From Ignavibacteriales bacterium (lineage in GTDB: Bacteria > Bacteroidota > Ignavibacteria > UBA10030): a stretch of DNA of 43,548 nt. Under the pieces are notes generated by a model that made no database searches, had not been told where the DNA came from, and saw nothing but the letters and a program-made list of their open reading frames with translations. Below are positions 17,037-24,785 of this stretch, piece after piece. Location of the stretch: the NCBI GenBank assembly GCA_016192345.1, contig JACPUH010000076.1, positions 1-43,548 on the forward strand, given 5' to 3'. Each line of letters starts with the position of its first letter. The stretch's first letter is position 1. The position numbers and the translations under genes were made by a program.

Positions 17037-19697
17037 TTACCTTGTCTGCGCCACAACGCTTCGCTGGCGTGCGCCGAGACTCCAGACGTAGGTCTTCAAA
17101 GCCTTGATCTGCTGTTCCGCATCCCCCTGGAATATCGACTCATCCGGTCCTTTTCCTTCGTAGAAGTAAGCCGGCATACGCGTCCCCGGTTGAAGCTTGG
17201 AGGGATCGTGCAACCAGTCGAGAATCCACTCCGGTTTCAAACGACCTGCTGCAAGGGACAGGTTCGGTGCGAGATCGGATGCGGAGACCTCGCCTCCCGG
17301 CCGGACATTTCCCGTCGGGTGACACTTGGCACATTGATACACTTCAAACAACTTTCGTCCGGGAGCAAGATACTGTTCCTCGATCGGTGTCGCCGCGTAA
17401 TCGCGGATGCTCAGGTCCTGTTTCGACAGGCCGAGAAAATATTTTGTGACCTTCGAGATCTCGGCATCCGTGAGGGAGAATGTCGGCATGCGAATTTCCA
17501 GCCATGGTCGAATGGTGGAAGGGGCCTTCAGGAACGAATGCAACCAGGCCTCCTGCACTTTGGCGCCCTGGCTTTCCGGCAGGAGTGGCGGTCCAAGGGC
17601 TGGCTCTTCGTACTGTGCGACGACATAGCCTCCCCGATCTTCGACCGCATGGCACTGTACGCAATTATAGCGAAGGGTGAGCCGTCGCCCTTCCTCGATG
17701 TCTTGCATTCGCTTGTCGAAGACATGCTGGTACGCCGGTAACGGAACGTCGCGCGTCATGCTCAAAAGGAACATTCTCAACAGTCGCACTTCCTCATCGG
17801 AAAAAGCGAAGAGGGGCATTTTTTGGGCGATCCGGTCCGTTCGATACTGACGAGCGTTCTTCAACTTGCCCCAGACCCATCCGGCCCATGTATGTTGAAC
17901 ACCGACCGTACCGTCTTCAAGCTCCACATATTCTTCTTCGCCGTATCTGCTCAGCTCCTTCGTGTCGCCGTAGTCCATCTGTTCGTACTTCTTCCGGCCG
18001 AAATCCGAAAGCGCTACGCTGACCTTTCCCTCGTTCTCCATCCCCTTGATGGCATGACACCCGGAGCAACCATACTCCCGGATAAGCCTGTCGCCCCGGA
18101 GGATCCGCTCCTCATTCTGCAGATCCAACTTGGCAGTATTTGCCGGTCGATCATCCTTTTGCGTAGAAAGGAACGCCACGAGATGTCTCGCTTCCTCGTC
18201 TGTCAAGCGGAGGCTTGGCATGCGTGTTTCCGGATTGTAATGGCGCGGGTTCTTCAGCCAGTCGAACAGCCAGTCCGGAGAGACTTTGCTGCCCACGCGG
18301 GTAAGTTCGGGAGCGATGTCATAACTGGTTCCCCGGGTTTGCCGGACGACCTGATTCTCTCCCAGTGTATGACACGCCTGACATCCGACGCTTTCGAACA
18401 GCCGCTTTCCTGCCGTTGCAGACCCTCCTGCGAAGGAGCCCTTTGGCCGCATCGTGCGGTATTCCGATTCGTTGCCGATCTTGACAAGGTATGCCGTGAT
18501 TGCTTCAGCATCTTCATCCGTGAACTCGAAATTCGGCATCCTTGTGTGGGGATTATAGTCCTTCGGGTTCTTCACCCAACTGAAAATCCACGCGGGGGTC
18601 GTTTTGGCCGTGAGGTCGTTCAGCGGTGGACCGATTCTCGGGACATCCGTATACCCTTTAATCTCGTGGCAACCGAAGCAGCCCGATTCATAGACGATTT
18701 GCTTTGCCTTCGTAAAAGGTGTCGCGCTCTTCAACACGAGTTCGTTTGAGTGACAGGTGTTGCACGTGGCGTAGGTGTCCACTCCCCGAAGCAATGGCGT
18801 CTCCCAGTAATGGTCCTCATCTCCATGGGCAAAGCCGGCAGTCAAGGCAGGCCCCTGTCCGCGGTGGCACGGTGTGCAACCGAACGATTCGGGGTTGTGT
18901 TTGGCGAGGAGCTCCGGGAATGGATGCTGCTTGAATGGCTGCGGAGCCTCCTCCATCAAGGGTTCGGACCACCCGGTATGGCATGTCTGGCAACGATCGA
19001 TGCGTGCTTTAATCTCACTGAAGGGAGTAAACTCAAAATCATTCAACATCACCTGTTTGATTTGCACAGGGGCGCGATGGGCGCGTTCGAGCTTCAGGTC
19101 GATGGCGTTGATCGGGGCCATCAATTTGCTTTGCTCGGCCTGGAGGCTGTCCACGACATCTTTGTACTTGTTGATCACAAGGTCGAGTCCGGCAATGCGG
19201 GTGTTCAAGGCCTCCATCTCTCCTGCATGCTGGACGATGGAAGCATCCTGCTTTGCCAGGTCCTCCCGTAAACTGCTGCTTTCCTTTCCTTCCGCGAGGC
19301 TCTTCTTATACTCATAATACGCCGCATCGGACCGACTGCGCGCAAAGCGCCATTCACGCGTTGCGACGTCGAGTTCTTTTTGAAGGTCGGTTTTCTCCTC
19401 AACGGCCGCACGACACTCCTCGGAGTTCAATCCTTCCTGTGCCTTCGCAAGGTCATCACGAAGTTGCAGGACCAGAGCGGAGTCGAGTTCTCCCGCTGCT
19501 GCCGCCCGGACGGAATCCAGCTTCTCGATCACCATGGAGGTGTAAGCCGTCTGGTACTCTTTCCAGGGCCGACGAATACGAACTTCATCCCACACCGACC
19601 ACATGGTCCCGAGAAAGAGAATGCCGCTGAAGATCAGATAATACTTGCTGTAGCTCCGCTGCTCGACGGGAGTTTGTGCTCTCTTTTCTAAAAGCAT
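17037..19697 (-). CDS. Membrane-anchored octahaem c-type cytochrome of the bc complex
   Basis: An 886-residue protein with one N-terminal membrane helix (19-36), a long charged coiled-coil segment (about 55-205), and eight CxxCH haem sites. They start at Cys236, 274, 312, 340, 439, 544, 679 and 789. The first three form a compact multihaem unit. The last five each head a class I cytochrome c domain with a distal Met in an R/K-MP motif (Met387, 493, 627, 737, 841), giving His/Met ligation by family logic. A good ribosome-binding site (AAAGGAAACCT) precedes it, 25 bases after the cytochrome b C-terminal gene. It presumably takes electrons from the Rieske protein and passes them to CuA or to the neighbouring cupredoxin. 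The gene is intact. Confidence 0.88.
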   Translation of the reverse strand: MLLEKRAQTPVEQRSYSKYYLIFSGILFLGTMWSVWDEVRIRRPWKEYQTAYTSMVIEKLDSVRAAAAGELDSALVLQLRDDLAKAQEGLNSEECRAAVEEKTDLQKELDVATREWRFARSRSDAAYYEYKKSLAEGKESSSLREDLAKQDASIVQHAGEMEALNTRIAGLDLVINKYKDVVDSLQAEQSKLMAPINAIDLKLERAHRAPVQIKQVMLNDFEFTPFSEIKARIDRCQTCHTGWSEPLMEEAPQPFKQHPFPELLAKHNPESFGCTPCHRGQGPALTAGFAHGDEDHYWETPLLRGVDTYATCNTCHSNELVLKSATPFTKAKQIVYESGCFGCHEIKGYTDVPRIGPPLNDLTAKTTPAWIFSWVKNPKDYNPHTRMPNFEFTDEDAEAITAYLVKIGNESEYRTMRPKGSFAGGSATAGKRLFESVGCQACHTLGENQVVRQTRGTSYDIAPELTRVGSKVSPDWLFDWLKNPRHYNPETRMPSLRLTDEEARHLVAFLSTQKDDRPANTAKLDLQNEERILRGDRLIREYGCSGCHAIKGMENEGKVSVALSDFGRKKYEQMDYGDTKELSRYGEEEYVELEDGTVGVQHTWAGWVWGKLKNARQYRTDRIAQKMPLFAFSDEEVRLLRMFLLSMTRDVPLPAYQHVFDKRMQDIEEGRRLTLRYNCVQCHAVEDRGGYVVAQYEEPALGPPLLPESQGAKVQEAWLHSFLKAPSTIRPWLEIRMPTFSLTDAEISKVTKYFLGLSKQDLSIRDYAATPIEEQYLAPGRKLFEVYQCAKCHPTGNVRPGGEVSASDLAPNLSLAAGRLKPEWILDWLHDPSKLQPGTRMPAYFYEGKGPDESIFQGDAEQQIKALKTYVWSLGARQRSVVAQTR

Positions 19698-19722
19698 AGG
19701 TTTCCTTTTTCCAGCCAGACCG

Positions 19723-20625
19723 TTAAATGTTAAACCAGGGGGTCACCCAGACATATTTCACGGGATTCAGACCGAGAACGGGAGGTCCCAAACGCAGGAG
19801 GATCTTGATGACCACTCCGATCATCGAGACAAAGAGGAACGCAATCGTGTGATAGCGCACCAGGCCCAACTTTTTAATGAACTCACTGTTCTTCTTCATC
19901 ATCCAATACGCCGGGATGATGGAATACAAACCGATAACGCAAAGGGCGCCGAAAATAAAGGCGACGGGATTCAGGGAGTTATCAGGAAGCCGTGTCGCGA
20001 TCCCGAACATCTCCGAAAAATCGACATTGGTCAGGACCCCGACATAGTGGGGATCCCATTTCTCCCATGGCCAGAAGAAGTTCCACCCCGGGCCGCGCAT
20101 GAAGGTCCCCAGCACGATCAAAGCCACCCAGAGAATAAGAAAGCCGAAACTGAAGGTCAGGATGGCAAACTTACGCTCTTTGAACGTGTAGTATCCGTTC
20201 CCTTTTTCATTGATGTCGATGTAGGGGATGGCCATCAGCCCCACGATGATGAGCGTCGGCAGCACCACACCGGCGATCCAGGGGTCGAAATAAACGAGCA
20301 GTTCCTGGAGGCCGAGAAAATACCAGGGAGCTTTGGAAGGGTTCGGCGTTAAGGCCCTGTTCGCAGGTTCCTCCAACGGCGCATCGAGAAAGACCGACCA
20401 GAGAACCAGCACTGCCATCACGGCAATGCTCATCAGGAACTCGACCCGAACGAGGTAGGGCCAGACCTGGACTTTGTCGTCCATTTTCGCTTCATCCGGT
20501 GTGTCCTGCAAGTCGTTCTTGGCCGCCTTGGTCCAGGCAAGCCATGAGAAGAAGATCACCGAAACAAGGAGCGCGACGATCGGAATATTGTCGGGCTTGG
20601 TAATGATTTCAAGAAACTGTTCCAT
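19723..20625 (-). CDS. Cytochrome b C-terminal (subunit IV/PetD-like) protein
   Basis: A 300-residue membrane protein with about six hydrophobic helices (14-31, 62-82, 118-136, 153-173, 221-241, 257-277). It carries NPSKAPWYFLGLQELLVYFDPW, the quinol-oxidation-site region; the APWYF corresponds to the PEWY/PDWY motif of subunit IV. It is longer than plant-type PetD (about 160 residues) because helices are added at both ends. Together with the b6-like gene upstream it forms a split cytochrome b. A gap of 180 bases containing an inverted repeat separates the two. Confidence 0.88.
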   Translation of the reverse strand: MEQFLEIITKPDNIPIVALLVSVIFFSWLAWTKAAKNDLQDTPDEAKMDDKVQVWPYLVRVEFLMSIAVMAVLVLWSVFLDAPLEEPANRALTPNPSKAPWYFLGLQELLVYFDPWIAGVVLPTLIIVGLMAIPYIDINEKGNGYYTFKERKFAILTFSFGFLILWVALIVLGTFMRGPGWNFFWPWEKWDPHYVGVLTNVDFSEMFGIATRLPDNSLNPVAFIFGALCVIGLYSIIPAYWMMKKNSEFIKKLGLVRYHTIAFLFVSMIGVVIKILLRLGPPVLGLNPVKYVWVTPWFNI

Positions 20626-20741
20626 GCTGTTCGCTCTTTACAGTGAGAAACCTGGAATGGTATCGTTGTTCCTGCGAATCCTAGTGCCACAACAATTAAG
20701 AAATCTTGAATTCCTTCACCGAGGAACATACAAAAAGGCAG

Positions 20742-20808
20742 TAGTGCCGCCCCCATGAACACCTCGGGTCATCTCTAAACACAATATTACTTATTGGGAG
20801 CGGCACTA
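20742..20808. promoter_or_regulatory. Inverted repeat between the two cytochrome b genes
   Basis: TAGTGCCGCCCCCA (20742-20755) and TGGGAGCGGCACTA (20795-20808) are inverted copies with one mismatch in 14. The right arm includes the b6-gene stop codon. On the minus strand the stem is followed within a few bases by CTTTTTG, so it could act as an attenuator or mRNA-processing hairpin inside the operon. TAGTGCCAC also recurs at about 20681. The 39-base loop is long for a terminator. Confidence 0.4.
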
Positions 20809-21588
20809 GAAATTCTTTTTCCCCGTATCGGGACCCGAGATGCCGCCGTCCTTCCGTACGCGCCAGAAGTGAACCACCATGAAGATTACAGCGATCAGGG
20901 GAAGGAAGATGCAATGCCCGACATAAAACCTGAGCAGCGTCGGGGGACCCACTTCCGTTCCTCCGAGCAGAACGAACCGTACGTCGTTATCCGGACGCAA
21001 ACCCAGCTCCGGTCCGAACGGTCCCTCATGACCGAGCAAGGGTGTTGCGCGTGCCATGTTCGTACCTACTGTCACAGCCCAGATGGCGAGTTGGTCCCAG
21101 GGAAGCAGGTAGCCAGAGAAACTCAGGAGCAGGGTCAACACGAGGAGGAGCACGCCGACAACCCAGTTGAATTGCCGTGGGGGTTTGTACGATCCGGTTA
21201 AAAACACGCGGAACATGTGAAGCATGACCGTCAGCACCATGGCATGGGCAGCCCAACGGTGCATATTGCGCATGAGCGGCCCGAACGGCACATCGTTCAT
21301 GAGGTATTTCATATCCTCGTAAGCGTACTGAGCGGTGGGCCGGTAATAGAACATCAGGATAACGCCGGTGATGGTAAGGACGATGAACAGGAGAAACGTA
21401 ATACCCCCCATCCCCCATGTGTAGCCGAGGTTCGTCGCATGGCGGGGTACACGTACGGGATGCAGATGCAGGAAGACGTTATCGACGATCTGCAACGCGC
21501 GGTTTCTCTGCGTATCCTGGTACGAATGCCGAAAAATGGATTTATAGACATCTGTTTTTCTGAATTGATCACGTAACTGCGTCAGCAT
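20806..21588 (-). CDS. Cytochrome b N-terminal (b6-like) protein
   Basis: A 260-residue four-helix cytochrome b. Haem b ligands are His110 and His124 (MHRWAAH...LHMFRV) in helix B, and His225 and His240 (FYVGHCIF...[16 protein letters not shown]) in helix D. The 13- and 14-residue spacings match the b6 type. The LPWDQ loop (162-166) and GISGP ending are typical. No Cys lies in the N-terminal 60 residues, so covalent attachment of an extra haem ci there, as in b6f, is unlikely. It is 11 bases downstream of the Rieske gene and transfers electrons across the membrane in the quinol-oxidising complex. Confidence 0.93.
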   Translation of the reverse strand: MLTQLRDQFRKTDVYKSIFRHSYQDTQRNRALQIVDNVFLHLHPVRVPRHATNLGYTWGMGGITFLLFIVLTITGVILMFYYRPTAQYAYEDMKYLMNDVPFGPLMRNMHRWAAHAMVLTVMLHMFRVFLTGSYKPPRQFNWVVGVLLLVLTLLLSFSGYLLPWDQLAIWAVTVGTNMARATPLLGHEGPFGPELGLRPDNDVRFVLLGGTEVGPPTLLRFYVGHCIFLPLIAVIFMVVHFWRVRKDGGISGPDTGKKNF

Positions 21589-21599
21589 CGAACTCTCCT

Positions 21600-22238
21600 T
21601 TAACCTTTATACGTGAGGAAGGAGCCTTGCTTGCCCCATTCCCCCTTTTCGTACAGAAACTTCACGCTCCGGTCAATTTCAATCTGCCCATCGTCGGCAA
21701 GGCCGATGTACGCCCGTTCCATCGGCCGGGGAGCGGGACCTTCAAAGTTAATGGCGCTCTTATAAAATCCGCTTCCGTGACAGGGGCATTTGAATTTGTT
21801 GTCCGAGGGGAGCCATCGAGGAGTGCAACCGAGGTGCGTGCATATGGAGATAATCGCGTAGAAGCCGTCTTTCTCGCGGACGATCCAGACGCGCTTTTCG
21901 TCTTTGTACTTCTCACTGACTTCGCCGACAACATAATCGAAGGGAAAGCCGGCCTTAAACTTTGTGGGTGGCTCGAACAGGACGCGAGGAAACATGTAAC
22001 GGAGAGCCCCAACGGTGGAAGTGAGAATAAAACCAAAAAACGCGAGCCACCCTCCCACCCAAAGGGCGTTCCGGCGATTCATCCGCCAGATACCGGGGTC
22101 CTCCTCGGGGGCGCGGTCCTGCTTGGGCTTACGGGGAACCGGCTGGGAGGCAATCTGCGTCTGCGCAGGCTTCGGTGCTGCATCCGGTTTGGCAGGCGCT
22201 TCAGTTTTGACCACTTCGTTGGTTGGTTGATCAGCCAT
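21600..22238 (-). CDS. Rieske iron-sulfur protein of the bc complex
   Basis: A 212-residue protein with an unusually long Pro/Ala/Lys-rich N-terminal extension (10-45), one membrane helix (58-78) and the Rieske domain. [2Fe-2S] ligands are Cys133/His135 (CTHLGC) and Cys151/His154 (CPCHGS), with structural Cys138 and Cys153 for the disulfide. The GSGF motif and PAPRPM loop are present. The frame is open to 22385, but the ATG at 22238 is preceded by AAGGAA and gives a sensible start, while the longer version would run into the ferredoxin gene. It is 92 bases downstream of the ferredoxin gene. Confidence 0.93.
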   Translation of the reverse strand: MADQPTNEVVKTEAPAKPDAAPKPAQTQIASQPVPRKPKQDRAPEEDPGIWRMNRRNALWVGGWLAFFGFILTSTVGALRYMFPRVLFEPPTKFKAGFPFDYVVGEVSEKYKDEKRVWIVREKDGFYAIISICTHLGCTPRWLPSDNKFKCPCHGSGFYKSAINFEGPAPRPMERAYIGLADDGQIEIDRSVKFLYEKGEWGKQGSFLTYKG

Positions 22239-22330
22239 CGAATGATTCCTTGTTGACGTCACGCTGAAATGTTCAGAAAGGGAAAAGCGGATCGAATCGA
22301 AAAGGGCAGGCTCGATGATATCGGACAGGA

Positions 22331-22648
22331 TTACGCAGCAGCACTCATCTCCTCCACACGCGGTACCATGTCGATTGTTTCCCAAGGACAGTACTTCGCG
22401 CAGAGTTTACAGCCAATGCACACTTCTTCATCGACAATAACGATCCCGTTCACGCTGACAAAGCCATGCTCTTCGGGGTTCTCAGGTCCGGGAACCTTAT
22501 AAAGGCAATCGACGGGGCAAAACTCAATGCACACCTCACAGCCGGTACACCCTTCCGGGTGCACAATTGCTACCAGGGGAGACTTCTTCTTCTTTTTTTG
22601 AACAGGTTGTGGTGTGGCAGGCTTTGCTACTGCCGGTGTTTCAGCCAT
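22331..22648 (-). CDS. 2[4Fe-4S] ferredoxin heading the bc-complex operon
   Basis: A 105-residue bacterial-type ferredoxin. An N-terminal Pro/Ala/Lys tail (1-24, with KKKKK) precedes two CxxCxxC clusters: Cys34, 37, 40 with Cys87, and Cys77, 80, 83 with Cys44. No signal sequence is visible, so it should be cytoplasmic. It has the style of ferredoxins found as subunits or donors of membrane complexes. It is the first gene after a consensus promoter and is followed by Rieske and cytochrome b genes, which suggests cytoplasmic electron exchange with the complex. That link is inference; simple co-regulation is the alternative. Confidence 0.9.
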   Translation of the reverse strand: MAETPAVAKPATPQPVQKKKKKSPLVAIVHPEGCTGCEVCIEFCPVDCLYKVPGPENPEEHGFVSVNGIVIVDEEVCIGCKLCAKYCPWETIDMVPRVEEMSAAA

Positions 22649-22703
22649 TTAGAGGACAATCATCGAGTAGTTTGTTCGATTAAACCGCTTATAATTGCGC
22701 CAA

Positions 22704-22732
22704 AATATACAAAAGCATACACCGATTGTCAA
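22704..22732 (-). promoter_or_regulatory. Sigma70-type promoter of the respiratory operon
   Basis: On the minus strand, -35 TTGACA (22732-22727), 17 bases, then -10 TATATT (22709-22704). The predicted start is near 22697, about 50 bases before the ferredoxin ATG. It is the only strong promoter seen ahead of the roughly 12.5-kb run of respiratory genes. Confidence 0.75.
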
Positions 22733-22750
22733 GAATAATTCCTGTAATCA

Positions 22751-22858
22751 TTTCCGGGAATCGCCCATCTGTAGAGGTTTTCAACGCTCCCGGAAAGAGA
22801 CATTCCATGCCGTACACCAGAGAATTTCCTGCTCATTTTTTAAAGGAAAGAAATTCTC
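22751..22858. other. Intergenic region with two perfect 9-bp inverted repeats
   Basis: Between the divergent ferredoxin and bshC promoters lie TTTCCGGGA (22751-22759) with TCCCGGAAA (22788-22796), and GAGAATTTC (22820-22828) with GAAATTCTC (22850-22858). No ORF of substance is present. The first pair lies upstream of the ferredoxin -35 and could bind a regulator. The rest of the 426-base gap (22649-23074) shows only the two promoters and a short GACGA/TCGTC dyad near 22915. Confidence 0.35.
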
Positions 22859-22998
22859 CCACGCTCCGCCCATGCCAACCGGACGAGACTCCACTCTCCC
22901 TCTCCGAACCTCCGACGACCTCGTCTGATGCCTGACGGATTTATTTCTGAAGAAAAAACTCCTTACAACATTGCAGATACATCACTGCACATCTCTCC

Positions 22999-23027
22999 TT
23001 GCAGTCTCTTATACTAAATGGTATATT
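22999..23027 (+). promoter_or_regulatory. Sigma70-type promoter of bshC
   Basis: TTGCAG (22999-23004), 17 bases, then TATATT (23022-23027). The predicted start is near 23034, 41 bases before the bshC ATG. A TATAC/GTATA dyad (23010-23025) overlaps the -10 element and could be an operator. Confidence 0.6.
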
Positions 23028-23074
23028 CCGACCGTTCAAGATCACCACACACCATCACTCCGAAAGCTTAACGC

Positions 23075-24715
23075 ATGAATGGGATTGACTTCCGGGATCT
23101 CCCCGCCGGCAATGGTTCGTTTTCCCCGCTGTTTCTCGATTATATAGCCCATTCTTCCACGATCCAGCCCTTTTATAATGGTCATTTCCGGAGTGAGGCC
23201 GACTGGCGGAGAGTGATCCAGAGTGTACTGAACCGTCCCCTCGACCGTTCGACGATAACACAAATCCTCAGCAGGCAAAACAAGAATTTTCACTGCGGAG
23301 TAAGGACGCTCGCGAATATCGATTTGCTGATGAACGACAATACACTGGCTGTTGTGACGGGACAGCAGGTGGGGCTCTTTACAGGTCCCATGTACACCAT
23401 TTACAAGACGCTCTCGACACTGAAACTTGTCGAAGCATTGAACAAACAATTTCCCGATACGACGTTTATCCCTGTGTTCTGGTTGGAGGGGGAAGACCAC
23501 GATTACGAAGAAGTGAACTCGGTCACCTTGCTGAATCAGGCGAACGACGTCGTACGACACGTGTACAACCTTCCGGAAAAAACCGTTGAGAAGAACCTGG
23601 GAGCGGTCGGCCAGCTTGCGTTCGACGAGTCGATTGAAACCCTATTCCAATCGGTTGGACAGTCGCTCCTCCCGACGGAGTTTTCCGGGAAGGTGATCGA
23701 ACTGTTTCGCACGGCGTACCAGAAGGGAATGACCTTCAACCGCGCCTTTGTCCATCTGATGAATGTCCTGCTGGAAGATTCCGGACTGATCTTTCTCGAC
23801 CCGCATGATACGGAGATCAAAAAGCTTCTCGCCCCTCTCTTTCAGCGGGAACTGGCAGAGACGCCGAAATTCTGCCAGCTTGTTGTCGACCAGAGCGCCG
23901 AAATCGAAAAACAGTACCACGCACAGATCAAGCCCAAGTCCCTGAACCTTTTCTATTTCCATCATGGGGGGAGGTACTTGCTCGAGCAGCGCCCGGATGG
24001 ATACTCACTGAAAGGAACGCGGCAGCATCTGACGAAAGAGCAGATCCAGACCGCGGTCGTGGAAACGCCGGACCTCTTCAGTCCCAATGTCGTTCTTCGA
24101 CCGATCTGTCAGGACTGGCTCCTTCCGACCGTCGCATACGTTGCCGGACCTTCCGAGGTGGCGTATTTCGGGCAACTGAAAACCCTCTATGAGGAGGTGG
24201 GAATCCCACAACCCATCATCTACCCCAGGGCGAGCACGACCATTATCGAGGAGAAAGTGGAAAAGGTGCTGAGCCGCTTTTCGCTGGAGCCGCTGGAATT
24301 CTTCCGTGACGTGGAAATTGTCAAGGAAAAAGTCACTGCACAAATTTCCGATGTGAACCTTGATGAACTCTTCGGCGGGACTTTGAGTTCGCTTGAGGAG
24401 ACACTTGACGGTATGCAGGCCGGTTTTCAAAAAATCGATCCGACCCTTCTCGGGGCGCTGGACAATTCCAAAAGAAAAATCATCGGCACGGTCGAAGGCT
24501 TGCGCGAAAAAGCCGCCGCTGCCAGAAAGCGACAGCACGAGGTTTCGCTTCGCCAGCTTGAGAAAACCGCCAACCATATCTTCCCCAACGGGAATTTCCA
24601 GGAGCGGGAGCTCAACGTGCTCCATTTCTTGAACAAGTACGGGATGGAATTTTTGCGATGGCTGTATGGGGAGATCAATATTGAAATCTTCAGGCATCAA
24701 ATCATCAAATTATAA
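23075..24715 (+). CDS. bshC: Bacillithiol synthase (cysteine-adding enzyme)
   Basis: A 546-residue BshC. It catalyses the last step of bacillithiol synthesis, adding cysteine to glucosaminyl-malate. The family pattern is visible: an N-terminal FSPLFLDYI and FYNGHFR; VVTGQQVGLFTGPMYTIYK (residues ~90-108, with the nucleotidyltransferase-like TGQQxGLFTGP signature); PVFWLEGEDHDYEEVN; and the C-terminal coiled coil around 440-500. Length is normal. The gene stands alone between its promoter and a terminator, and bshA/bshB are not in the window. Bacillithiol genes occur in Firmicutes, Deinococcota and the Bacteroidota/Chlorobiota group, which supports the taxonomic guess. No strong Shine-Dalgarno is seen before the ATG. 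Confidence 0.93.
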   Translation: MNGIDFRDLPAGNGSFSPLFLDYIAHSSTIQPFYNGHFRSEADWRRVIQSVLNRPLDRSTITQILSRQNKNFHCGVRTLANIDLLMNDNTLAVVTGQQVGLFTGPMYTIYKTLSTLKLVEALNKQFPDTTFIPVFWLEGEDHDYEEVNSVTLLNQANDVVRHVYNLPEKTVEKNLGAVGQLAFDESIETLFQSVGQSLLPTEFSGKVIELFRTAYQKGMTFNRAFVHLMNVLLEDSGLIFLDPHDTEIKKLLAPLFQRELAETPKFCQLVVDQSAEIEKQYHAQIKPKSLNLFYFHHGGRYLLEQRPDGYSLKGTRQHLTKEQIQTAVVETPDLFSPNVVLRPICQDWLLPTVAYVAGPSEVAYFGQLKTLYEEVGIPQPIIYPRASTTIIEEKVEKVLSRFSLEPLEFFRDVEIVKEKVTAQISDVNLDELFGGTLSSLEETLDGMQAGFQKIDPTLLGALDNSKRKIIGTVEGLREKAAAARKRQHEVSLRQLEKTANHIFPNGNFQERELNVLHFLNKYGMEFLRWLYGEINIEIFRHQIIKL

Positions 24716-24741
24716 CCGAGAGATCAGTGCAGGAAAACAAA

Positions 24742-24763
24742 AAAGCCCTCCTCTGAGGGCTTT
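24742..24763. terminator. Bidirectional intrinsic terminator between bshC and the ABC ATPase gene
   Basis: AAAGCCCTC (24742-24750), loop CTCT, GAGGGCTTT (24755-24763): nine perfect pairs. On the plus strand TTTCTCATTTT follows; on the minus strand the A-rich 24733-24744 supplies a TTTTTTGTTTT tail. It therefore serves both convergent genes. Confidence 0.88.
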
Positions 24764-24785
24764 CTCATTTTCAGGAAGACGAGCG

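Noticed and set aside
20556..20762. 68-codon hydrophobic minus-strand frame between the two cytochrome b genes
   Set aside because: The N-terminal half looks like a membrane segment, but it starts at a GTG without a ribosome-binding site, overlaps the start of the following gene by 70 bases and lies across the inverted repeat; not supported as a gene.
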